Of a DNA stretch of 64,000 nt, positions 18,776 through 26,275 are shown in pieces. The notes under the pieces are model-generated. The model searched no databases, was not told the origin of the DNA, and was given only the letters and a program-made list of their open reading frames with translations. The translations under genes were made by a program, and so were the position numbers. The number at the start of each line of letters is the position of its first letter. Within the stretch, counting starts at the first letter, position 1. Source of the stretch: Synechococcales cyanobacterium GL140_1_metabinner_5_sub (lineage in GTDB: Bacteria; Cyanobacteriota; Cyanobacteriia; Cyanobacteriales; Chamaesiphonaceae); assembly GCA_025359065.1 (NCBI GenBank), contig JANYHM010000007.1, forward strand, positions 1 through 64,000, given 5' to 3'.

Positions 18776-19141
18776 CTAACGACATACCGCACCGGTCACA
18801 CTATCTCTAGCATAAGGGGTGGGAATTGGGCTGCCAATTACCGACGTAGTGCAGTAGGACTGCGGGTAGTAAGCAGGCTGCTGAATAATGATCACCGGAG
18901 AAGTCTGGGGATATGGATAATATCCACCATAACTTCTGTTATGAATAATCAGCGAGCTGGGCGTACCGATCTGCACATTGCCACCAATAACCACACTCGA
19001 AGAGGCTGGAGATTGTCCATAAATTCCTGCTTGTCCATAATTCCCACCGGCCTGAGGTGAGAACTGTGCCACTGCTGGCATTGCTGCTGCTGCGGCAGTA
19101 AACAAAGCGATTATGGCACTACTGGAACGAAGAATAGACAT
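18776..19141 (-). CDS. Small secreted protein, Gly/Tyr/Pro-rich
   Basis: This 121-residue product has a signal peptide (SSAIIALFTAAAAAMPAVAQ), then a GNYGQAGIYGQS stretch, IIHNRSYGGYYPYPQTSP and a C-terminal part SYCTTSVIGSPIPTPYARD ending in VCR. Two Cys in the tail may form a disulfide. It lies next to another small secreted protein with a similar two-Cys tail, so the two may be diverged relatives. No function can be assigned. It probably acts in the periplasm or outside. Confidence 0.7.
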   Translation of the reverse strand: MSILRSSSAIIALFTAAAAAMPAVAQFSPQAGGNYGQAGIYGQSPASSSVVIGGNVQIGTPSSLIIHNRSYGGYYPYPQTSPVIIIQQPAYYPQSYCTTSVIGSPIPTPYARDSVTGAVCR

Positions 19142-19184
19142 TGGTATTATTCCCTAAAGCACAGTTAGATTTACAGTTTTAATG

Positions 19185-19565
19185 TTAGTTGCAGATGGTC
19201 GAGTACAGCGTTCTAACACATCTTTTTTCTTGAGGTGCATAAATTACTTGAGGAGGAGGAGCATAGATGCCCACAGGCTTATTATAAATCACCGCAGGTG
19301 TTTGGTAAGAGCTATTGTACTGATAGCTTTTATTACGATATTTGCGGTGTCTGCCTTTGTAAATATAGCGACCATGACGCTCACTGTATTCATAATCATC
19401 ATCGTAGCGATCGGCAATCAAATTACCAGATACAGACTGTTTGACAGTTATGTTAGAAACAGCAGCTTCTGCCAAAGGAGTTAACAGAAATGCTGGAGCC
19501 GCAACGGCTAGCAGGGCAACTGTGTTGATGGCAGTAACCATTACTCGGTTTTTGAGAGTGAGCAT
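19185..19565 (-). CDS. Small secreted Tyr/Arg-rich protein
   Basis: The start MLTLKNRVMVTAINTVAL at 19565 has GAGG upstream and avoids overlap with the phosphoglucomutase gene, giving 126 residues. A signal peptide ends near PLAEAA. The mature part is rich in Asp, Tyr, Lys and Arg (DDDYEYSERHGRYIYKGRHR), followed by a Pro/Tyr segment and a tail CVRTLYSTICN with two Cys. The family is not recognised. The paired Cys tail is shared in outline with its downstream neighbour. Confidence 0.7.
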   Translation of the reverse strand: MLTLKNRVMVTAINTVALLAVAAPAFLLTPLAEAAVSNITVKQSVSGNLIADRYDDDYEYSERHGRYIYKGRHRKYRNKSYQYNSSYQTPAVIYNKPVGIYAPPPQVIYAPQEKRCVRTLYSTICN

Positions 19566-19581
19566 AAAGTAAACCTCGAAG

Positions 19582-21027
19582 TTAATTTTGGGGTGCCTGT
19601 TCAATGGTATCCACCCATTCGCCAGCGGCTTGCAGAGTGCTATGCACTTGCTCTAAAGTCGGTGCTTCGCAGTAGAGACGCAACACTGGTTCTGTGCCGC
19701 TAAAGCGGATCAGTAGCCAGCTCTCATCTGCTAACTCTAACTTGTAACCATCTGTAGTTTGGATACTTACTATTTTTCGACCGTCGATCGACTGTAATGG
19801 TTCCCGTTCGAGACTGTCAATCAACTTTTGGCGTAGATCCATGTTGGCCAAATGGATATCTCGTCGATCATAAGCAAAATCATAGCCGGTTTGTTTTTGC
19901 AGGCTGTGATATTGTGCGCCCAGATCTTCTTGGCGGCTGGCGATCGATTCTAACAAATACAGTGCAGAGAGCAGAGCATCGCGCTCGGGGATGTGGTGAC
20001 CGTAACCGATTCCACCCGATTCTTCGCCACCGATCAGCGCCTTGGTATCGATCATCCGATCAGCAATATACTTGTAACCGATCGGAGTTTCATATACCGG
20101 CAATCCATAAAGCTTGGCCACTTTGGGCACCAGGTTAGAAGTGCTGACGGTTTTGATCGCTTCACCGCTCATCCCGCGCTCACAGTGCAAATGCTGAAGC
20201 AAAATTGGCAGCAAAACTTGGGAGCTAAGAAAATTGCCATCTTTATCTACGGCGGCTATTCGATCGCTGTCTCCATCAAAGGCTAAGCCCACGGCAATGC
20301 TGTCAGGATACTGTTTTTGACCATCTCGCACGGCAGCACAGAGTCCTTGCAAGTTGGCAGCCAATGGCTCAGGAGCACTACCACCAAATAAGGGATCTCG
20401 CTCGCCACGCAGCTCCTGCACCGAATCGCCGATTAGGCGGATCAGGCCAGTGGCGGCTGCACCGTTCATGGCATCTGTCCAGATCCGCAGTTTGCCACTC
20501 TGAGCCAACTGCTCAATTTTGGCGATATCTACCAATTTACTGATTGCTGCACAGTAGCTCGGCCATGGATCAAATTTAGTCAGGCTCCCAGGATGACCAG
20601 TAGAAATGGTCTCTCCGTAGCGGGCTTCGATTTTTTCGCTGAATTCTGGTGCTACCGAACCACCAAAGTTGCCTTTGACTTTCAGTCCTAAATATTGACC
20701 AGGATTATGACTAGCGGTGATCACCAATGCACCCAAAGCATTTTGGTCAAAAGCTGCCCAGCTCAGAGCGGGGGTGGGGGCAAAATCTTCGGCAATAAAT
20801 ACTTCAAATCCGGCATCGCGTAAACCTTCGGCCATTTTTTGGGCAAAGATTTCGGCCATAAAGCGCCGATCATAGCCCACCATAATCCGCCGATTTTGGG
20901 TTTTGGCTCCAAAGGTATCGAGCAAAACTTGGGCAGCCACCGGAGCGACTTTTAGGAGCCGATCGAAGGTGAATTCTTGGGCGATGACTCCTCGCCAGCC
21001 GTCGGTGCCAAATTTGATTTTGTCCAT
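19582..21027 (-). CDS. Phosphoglucomutase/phosphomannomutase family protein
   Basis: The enzyme interconverts hexose 1- and 6-phosphates, feeding glycogen and exopolysaccharide synthesis. The phosphoserine loop is ALVITASHNPGQY, the metal loop AFDGDSDRIAAVD, the sugar-binding loop GGEESGGIGYGHHIPERD, and the C-terminal phosphate site RFSGTEPVLRLYCEAP. MDKIKFGTDGWRGVI at 21027 is the natural start, giving 481 residues, although the frame is open further. Exact substrate preference cannot be read from the sequence. Confidence 0.93.
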   Translation of the reverse strand: MDKIKFGTDGWRGVIAQEFTFDRLLKVAPVAAQVLLDTFGAKTQNRRIMVGYDRRFMAEIFAQKMAEGLRDAGFEVFIAEDFAPTPALSWAAFDQNALGALVITASHNPGQYLGLKVKGNFGGSVAPEFSEKIEARYGETISTGHPGSLTKFDPWPSYCAAISKLVDIAKIEQLAQSGKLRIWTDAMNGAAATGLIRLIGDSVQELRGERDPLFGGSAPEPLAANLQGLCAAVRDGQKQYPDSIAVGLAFDGDSDRIAAVDKDGNFLSSQVLLPILLQHLHCERGMSGEAIKTVSTSNLVPKVAKLYGLPVYETPIGYKYIADRMIDTKALIGGEESGGIGYGHHIPERDALLSALYLLESIASRQEDLGAQYHSLQKQTGYDFAYDRRDIHLANMDLRQKLIDSLEREPLQSIDGRKIVSIQTTDGYKLELADESWLLIRFSGTEPVLRLYCEAPTLEQVHSTLQAAGEWVDTIEQAPQN

Positions 21028-21112
21028 TATAGAATTGGGGTGCTTATCTAAGCGCATTGTAGCTTGGGTCGAGCACCGTGGTATGGTGCAGCAGAACACA
21101 ATAGCTGGATCG

Positions 21113-21832
21113 ATGCTCTATACTTACCCGCCCCTCGAATCTGGTACCCTGGTTAACCGCTATAAGCGCTTCTTTGCTGATATTCAACTAGATAACGGTG
21201 ATCTAATCACTGCCCATTGTCCCAACACTGGCCCGATGATCGGAGTCTGCGAAATTGGTGCGTCGGTAAAAGTTTCCCGCAGCAACGACCCCAAACGCAA
21301 GCTGGCCTATACCTGGGAGCTGATCCACGCCGATAATACTTGGGTGGGCATCAATACCAACTTGCCCAACAAAATTATTAAGCTTGCCTTGGAACAGCAT
21401 CTTTTCCCAGAACTGGGCGAATATGGCGAAATTAAAACCGAAGTAAAATATGGCCGCTTGGGCAAAAGCCGCATTGATTTTGTGTTGGCTGGTAAAGAGC
21501 GCCCAATATATTTGGAAGTCAAAAATGCCACTTTAGTTGAAGGTGATACCGCTCTATTTCCTGATACTGTTACCACCCGAGGTCAAAAGCACTTAGAAGA
21601 CTTGATGGGCATTATGCCCACCTCTACTGCGGTGATGCTGTACCTGATCAATCGAGGCGATGTGAAAAAGTTTGCGCCCTGTGATAGTCGCGATCAAGTA
21701 TATGGAGAACTCTTTCGATCGGCTATAGCCAAAGGAATGAAAGTCTTACCATGCTGTTTTGACATCTCCCCCGAAGGCGTAGAATTTGTGGGCATGGCTG
21801 AGCTATTGCTAAATCAACCCCCTGAAGATTAA
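21113..21832 (+). CDS. sfsA: Sugar fermentation stimulation protein homologue SfsA
   Basis: The protein matches SfsA along its length: MLYTYPPLESGTLVNRYKR, RFFADIQLDNGDLITAHCPN, TGPMIGVCE, a nuclease-like core with DFVLAGKERPIYLEVKNATL, and FPDTVTTRGQKHLEDL. The family binds DNA and has a PD-(D/E)XK-like core, but its role is unclear. The ATG at 21113 fits the family start. The frame runs further back, antisense to the phosphoglucomutase gene. The stop overlaps the stop of the convergent methyltransferase gene by two bases. Confidence 0.92.
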   Translation: MLYTYPPLESGTLVNRYKRFFADIQLDNGDLITAHCPNTGPMIGVCEIGASVKVSRSNDPKRKLAYTWELIHADNTWVGINTNLPNKIIKLALEQHLFPELGEYGEIKTEVKYGRLGKSRIDFVLAGKERPIYLEVKNATLVEGDTALFPDTVTTRGQKHLEDLMGIMPTSTAVMLYLINRGDVKKFAPCDSRDQVYGELFRSAIAKGMKVLPCCFDISPEGVEFVGMAELLLNQPPED

Positions 21833-22527
21833 CTATTAAACTTAACCTGATACATCTGAAATAGTTCTCCTTTTTTGGTGCTGACCACTTTACCCCCAGC
21901 GTCTTTTACCATTTCGGTAAACTGTGTCAGTGGCGAAAGATAAACTTCGGCTCCTAAGTACATTTCCAAAATTGCCCAGTTTTCAGCCATTTCGGTATCT
22001 GGATCGATCGCATCAAAGATAAATAATCCGTCAGGTTTCAAGACTTTTTTGACTGAAGAAATCACTAATTCCCAGTAGGCAGGCGGATAGTAGCAGCTAA
22101 AGCCGGTGGCAATCACTCGATCGAACATCCCTGCTTCATAGTCTAACTGATGGGCAGATCCCTGTTTTACTCCTTTGAAAAGCTTGGAGTTGAGCTGTGG
22201 TGCCCGCGAATTTAGGGCATCTTTGGCAAGGGCACAGATTTCTTGGCCATAGAAGTAGGTTTGCCAACTACACCAGTCATAAATCAGAAAGCTCACGCCA
22301 CAGCCAATATCTAGGCAACGCTGGTTTTTTTGGAATTTGGAGATCTCCCAAAAGGGCGAGGTGATTTTTTTGATCAGTTCGCGGCTGACCCATTGCCGAA
22401 ACAGGGGCATGGCTTCGACTTCTGGCGGTAGTTCCAGGGCTTCTTGTTTGAACTCTCGATCGAATCTTTGCTTTACTCGATCAATGTGACTAGACCAATC
22501 TTGAGGGGTAGTAGGCAGAGTATACAT
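21829..22527 (-). CDS. Class I SAM-dependent methyltransferase
   Basis: A 232-residue Rossmann methyltransferase. Motif I is CLDIGCGVSFLIYDW, with a later MFDRVIATGFSCYYPP segment and LKPDGLFIFDAIDPD. An N-terminal helical part includes PPEVEAMPLFRQW. Substrate is not known. The ATG at 22527 is supported by the length. It lies on the same strand as the DEAD-box helicase but is separated by 54 bases. Confidence 0.85.
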   Translation of the reverse strand: MYTLPTTPQDWSSHIDRVKQRFDREFKQEALELPPEVEAMPLFRQWVSRELIKKITSPFWEISKFQKNQRCLDIGCGVSFLIYDWCSWQTYFYGQEICALAKDALNSRAPQLNSKLFKGVKQGSAHQLDYEAGMFDRVIATGFSCYYPPAYWELVISSVKKVLKPDGLFIFDAIDPDTEMAENWAILEMYLGAEVYLSPLTQFTEMVKDAGGKVVSTKKGELFQMYQVKFNS

Positions 22528-22581
22528 AGGTTCTTGGCGCTTGATAGAGATAGCTTACGATACCCCCAGGGTTGATAGGTT

Positions 22582-23892
22582 TTATGGGCTGCGGCGGCTG
22601 GACGATCGGCTAGGCGCAGAGGGTCTACCGCCCGTGGATGGACGGCTGCTGGGGCGAGCATCGCGGGAGTCAGAGCGGCGCTGTTGCTGTTGACCTCTGG
22701 GGGGGCGACCTTGATTACGCCGATCGGGCTCGGGAGCTTCATTGGGGTCGGGTTCAAAGCCTTTGATGATTTCTTGGGGCAGGGTTCTTTGAATAAGACG
22801 CTCGATCGCCTTCAATAATTTCACTTCTTCTTCACAAACCAAAGACATGGCACCGCCACTAGAACCGGCGCGACCGGTGCGACCAATCCGGTGAACGTAA
22901 TCTTCGGGTACATCGGGGAGTTCAAAGTTGACGACTTGAGGCAGGTCATTGATATCAATCCCTCGGGCAGCAATATCGGTGGCTACTAAGACCTGGACTC
23001 CGCCTTCTTTGAATTTAGCGAGGGTCTTGGTGCGTACTGACTGGCTTTTGTTTCCATGGATTGCTAAAGCCGAAATTTCGTTTTGCAGCAGGTGTTTGGC
23101 TAATCGATCGGCACCGTGCTTGGTACGGGTAAAGACCAATACTTGATACCAGTTGTGCTGCTGAATTAAGTGGGTTAGCAGTGCCGATTTTTGAGTACGG
23201 GCAACTCGATAGACCTGCTGTTCGATCAATTCGGCGCTGGTGTTGCGGCGAGCTACCTCTACAACCGTAGGTTTGTTTAGCAGCGTGGAAGCCAAAGACT
23301 TAATCTCGTTGGAAAAAGTCGCTGAGAACAATAGATTTTGGCGTTGCTTGGGCAACAAAGCTAAGATGCGACGAATATCTCGAATAAAGCCCATATCCAA
23401 CATGCGATCGGCTTCATCTAAGACCAAAATTTCGATGTGAGATAGATCCACGGTACGCTGCTGCACGTGATCTAGTAGCCGACCGGGGGTAGCAACCAAA
23501 ATATCGACCCGGCTCTTGAGGCGACGAATTTGGGGAGTGATGTTCACGCCACCAAAGATGGTCATGGAATTAAGATTGACGTACTTGCCATACTCTTGAA
23601 CGCTGTCTTCTACCTGAGCGGCAAGTTCACGGGTGGGTGTCAAAATCAGGGCACGGATTGGCCAGCGATTGACGGCTGCTTTGTTGGGAGCCGCAGTGGT
23701 AGAAAGCCGCTGCAAGATGGGCAAGGTAAAGCCCGCTGTTTTGCCGGTACCAGTTTGGGCTGCCCCGAGCAAATCGCCGCCTGCTAAGATTACTGGAATA
23801 GCCTGTAGTTGAATGGGGGTAGGCTCGGTGTATCCTTTGGCAGCAACTGCCTGGACGATTTCAGCCGATAAACCAAGGTTGGAAAAAGACAT
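22582..23892 (-). CDS. DEAD-box RNA helicase (RhlE-like)
   Basis: The RNA helicase shows the Q motif [26 protein letters not shown], the DEAD box in [17 protein letters not shown] in LLFSATFS, and [12 protein letters not shown] plus [10 protein letters not shown]. The preferred start is [14 protein letters not shown] at 23892 (436 residues), as upstream sequence is not conserved-like. The C-terminal 60 residues are Arg/Ser/Gln-rich, a common RNA-binding tail. In cyanobacteria such helicases often respond to cold or redox changes. Confidence 0.92.
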   Translation of the reverse strand: MSFSNLGLSAEIVQAVAAKGYTEPTPIQLQAIPVILAGGDLLGAAQTGTGKTAGFTLPILQRLSTTAAPNKAAVNRWPIRALILTPTRELAAQVEDSVQEYGKYVNLNSMTIFGGVNITPQIRRLKSRVDILVATPGRLLDHVQQRTVDLSHIEILVLDEADRMLDMGFIRDIRRILALLPKQRQNLLFSATFSNEIKSLASTLLNKPTVVEVARRNTSAELIEQQVYRVARTQKSALLTHLIQQHNWYQVLVFTRTKHGADRLAKHLLQNEISALAIHGNKSQSVRTKTLAKFKEGGVQVLVATDIAARGIDINDLPQVVNFELPDVPEDYVHRIGRTGRAGSSGGAMSLVCEEEVKLLKAIERLIQRTLPQEIIKGFEPDPNEAPEPDRRNQGRPPRGQQQQRRSDSRDARPSSRPSTGGRPSAPSRSSSRRSP

Positions 23893-24051
23893 GTAACTCC
23901 ACAAACAATATCGATCGACCGCCGTGGAGCTTGTTCCCAACTGCATCGAACCATTAAATATCTCACGGGCTGGGCGGAATGGCAACTAGATAGCTTTGCT
24001 TTGTTGCTGTTAACCAATGTTAGAATTTCGGAATCGCTTTTTCCTGTTGCA

Positions 24052-25353
24052 ATGTCTAAATCTATTCTGAATTCCTTGCTGTCGATCGGTCAACAAACCC
24101 GTACCAGTGCCCGTCAACTGGCGGTTTTGAGTACGGCGGAGCGAGATCGGGCGATCGAGTGCATTGCTCAGGCTTTAGAAAAAGATGCTGAGGCGATTTT
24201 AGCGGCTAATAAAGCCGATTGTCTGGCCGCAGATATTGCGCCTGCTTTGTTCGCACGGCTGAAGCTAGATGCCGATAAGTTGGCGGCGGGGATTGCTGGG
24301 GTGCAAGATGTGGCTAAGTTGGCGGATCCGATCGGCCAGATGCAGATTAAGCGAGAATTGGATACTGATTTGATTTTGGAACGGGTGAGTTGCCCGGTGG
24401 GGGTCTTGGGAGTAATATTTGAGGCGCGTCCCGATGCGGTAATTCAGATTGTGAGTTTGGCGATTAAGTCTGGGAATGGGGTGATTTTAAAGGGTGGCCA
24501 AGAGGCGCTGCAATCTTGTACTCAGTTGGTTAAAACCATTAAAGAGGGTCTGAAGAACAGCGCGGTATCACCAGAAGTAGTGCAGCTATTGACTACTCGG
24601 GAAGAAATTCGATCGCTGTTGGAATTAGATAAATATGTGGATCTGATTATTCCTCGCGGTTCCAATAGCTTTGTGCAATATGTGCAAGAGAATACTAAGA
24701 TTCCAGTTTTGGGTCATGCTGAGGGGATTTGCCACTTGTATGTCGATCGGCAGGTTGACATCAAGTCGGCAATAGAGATTTGCATAGATGCCAAAGTCCA
24801 GTATCCAGCGGCTTGTAATGCGGTAGAAACTATTTTGGTGCATGAAAATATTGCGGCGGAGTTTTTGCCATCGGCAGTGGCCGCGTTGCAGTCTGCGGGG
24901 GTAGTCGTGAGGTTAGATCAGGCCAGTCACAAGATTTTAGGCGATACCAAGATTACTCTGGCCACTGAGGCCGATTGGGACACTGAGTATAGTGATTTAA
25001 TTGTGTCGATCGGGCTAGTTGCAAGTTTGGAGGAGGCGATCGAGCATATTAATATCCATGGTTCACGCCACACTGAGGGCATTTTGACTTCTGATGCCAA
25101 AGCCGCTGAAGTTTTCATGGCGGATGTGGATGCAGCGGGAGTTTTCCATAATTGTTCACTGCGCTTCGCTGACGGTTTTCGCTATGGCTTTGGCGCAGAG
25201 GTAGGTATCAGCACTCAAAAAATGCCACCCCGTGGCCCTGTTGGGTTGGAGGGCTTGGTGACTTATAAGTATCGTTTGCATGGTCAGGGACAAGTAGTGG
25301 CCACCTATGCAGGTAAAAGCCCTAAATCTTTTACTCATCGAGATTTGATTTGA
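24052..25353 (+). CDS. proA: Gamma-glutamyl phosphate reductase (glutamate-5-semialdehyde dehydrogenase)
   Basis: The enzyme makes glutamate semialdehyde for proline synthesis. Visible motifs are [28 protein letters not shown], the Cys-containing [14 protein letters not shown] with the active-site Cys, and [20 protein letters not shown]. The ATG at 24052 ([13 protein letters not shown]) gives 433 residues. The frame is open back to 24001. It is divergent from the DEAD-box gene. Confidence 0.95.
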   Translation: MSKSILNSLLSIGQQTRTSARQLAVLSTAERDRAIECIAQALEKDAEAILAANKADCLAADIAPALFARLKLDADKLAAGIAGVQDVAKLADPIGQMQIKRELDTDLILERVSCPVGVLGVIFEARPDAVIQIVSLAIKSGNGVILKGGQEALQSCTQLVKTIKEGLKNSAVSPEVVQLLTTREEIRSLLELDKYVDLIIPRGSNSFVQYVQENTKIPVLGHAEGICHLYVDRQVDIKSAIEICIDAKVQYPAACNAVETILVHENIAAEFLPSAVAALQSAGVVVRLDQASHKILGDTKITLATEADWDTEYSDLIVSIGLVASLEEAIEHINIHGSRHTEGILTSDAKAAEVFMADVDAAGVFHNCSLRFADGFRYGFGAEVGISTQKMPPRGPVGLEGLVTYKYRLHGQGQVVATYAGKSPKSFTHRDLI

Positions 25354-25363
25354 AATCCAAAAA

Positions 25364-25382
25364 AGCCGCTGAATCAGCGGCT
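25364..25382 (-). terminator. Terminator for the minus-strand hsp20 remnant
   Basis: AGCCGCTGA and TCAGCGGCT form a perfect nine-base stem with one central base. On the minus strand it is followed by six T, the normal form for intrinsic termination. It also lies just after proA and may stop that transcript less well. Confidence 0.75.
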
Positions 25383-25400
25383 GATGGTTACTCAAAACTG

Positions 25401-25575
25401 TTAGCGGGTGACTTCAACTTTGATGATTTTGTCTTCGTCTTCGACTAGTTTGGGCAGAGTTAGCTGTAAGACACCTTGCTCATACTTAGCGGTTACTTGA
25501 TCGTGTTGGACTTTTTCGGGGAAGGTAACGATGCGCTGGAATTTGCCATAGCGTAGTTCAGAGCGATTGCTAACT
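25401..25575 (-). pseudogene. Truncated Hsp20 (small heat shock protein) gene
   Basis: The minus strand encodes the C-terminal half of an alpha-crystallin domain. It reads RSELRYGKFQRIVTFPEKVQ, then YEQGVLQLTLPKLVEDEDK and IIKVEVTR before the stop. The GVLxLTLPK motif is diagnostic. Only about 58 codons remain. The N-terminal half and start are missing, and a hairpin element lies where they should be. The terminator after the stop is intact. Confidence 0.85.
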
Positions 25576-25597
25576 TAACTTGTAGCAGATTCACTCC

Positions 25598-25660
25598 GAG
25601 TGAAGTACATCTAATAGGGCTGAAAGTAGCTTCAGATAAAGATTTTTGTGTACTTCACTC
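25598..25660. repeat. 63-bp element with 12-bp terminal inverted repeats
   Basis: GAGTGAAGTACA at 25598-25609 is the exact inverse of TGTACTTCACTC at 25649-25660. Inside is a shorter inverted repeat CTGAA, then TTCAG. The layout is that of a small palindromic or MITE-like element. It sits where the hsp20 gene breaks off, so it may mark the insertion or deletion that destroyed it. No other copy was found by eye. Confidence 0.6.
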
Positions 25661-25700
25661 AAGATAAAACCACTATATGCTATTTGGTGAAAATTGGAAT

Positions 25701-26129
25701 TTAATCAAGCGAATCAGGCTCAACTCCCTCGATAAAGTCACTCCAAGTTGGTGCCAATAACGTCCGTGCGCGTTCAGGATCATCAAGATAATCGTGGGCA
25801 ACATAGTAAACACCACTACTATTCCGATTAAAGCAGACATTATCGCCTGTCCCTTCTTGTGCAACGGGGATGAGATCGCTACCGTATAAATGCGGCGCAT
25901 TGTCCAGCATGTCCGCGATTTTACGTGGATCGATAAACTGGCTAATGGCTGCATGACCCATATCAGGACAAATGAGAAAACCATTGGGATTGGGCTGACC
26001 ACCGGCCATTCCCATAGACACAAACATCTCATAGTCAGGCGGAAATAAGATCCCCAGGCTTTCACCTATCTTTCTCAGTTCGGCAAGGGTGATGTCAACA
26101 CCCGGTGAGTACATTTTAACTTTCCACAT
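25701..26129 (-). CDS. SMI1/KNR4 (SUKH) family protein
   Basis: The 142-residue protein shows the SUKH outline: LAELRKIGESLGILFPPDYE, a Gly-rich turn (MAGGQPNPNGFLICPDMG), and LAPTWSDFIEG near the end. SUKH proteins are often immunity proteins of polymorphic toxins, but many stand alone. The ATG is two bases after the stop of an upstream reading frame (26132-26275) that could be the tail of a lost gene. No toxin domain is seen in the window. Confidence 0.8.
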   Translation of the reverse strand: MWKVKMYSPGVDITLAELRKIGESLGILFPPDYEMFVSMGMAGGQPNPNGFLICPDMGHAAISQFIDPRKIADMLDNAPHLYGSDLIPVAQEGTGDNVCFNRNSSGVYYVAHDYLDDPERARTLLAPTWSDFIEGVEPDSLD

Positions 26130-26131
26130 CG

Positions 26132-26275
26132 TTATAACTTCCGGTAATTAATCGCCAGCATCATTATTTTCAGTCGCCGCATCTCAATAGGAATCCGATC
26201 AATATTAAGGTTTGCCCCGTAGAACCATCCATCTGTGAATTCTAGAGATGAGAATGCTTGGTGGGTAGTTGGTTT
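26132..26275 (-). pseudogene. Orphan reading frame directly upstream of the SUKH gene
   Basis: Forty-seven codons are open from just after the TAG of the hexapeptide-repeat gene to a TAA at 26132-26134. The text looks protein-like (SSLEFTDGWFYGANLNIDRI, then PIEMRRLKIMMLAINYRKL) but has no fitting start codon. It is in the same frame as the preceding gene, beyond its stop, and ends two bases before the SUKH ATG. It may be the tail of a toxin or other gene deleted here, or chance. The family is not recognised. Confidence 0.35.
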
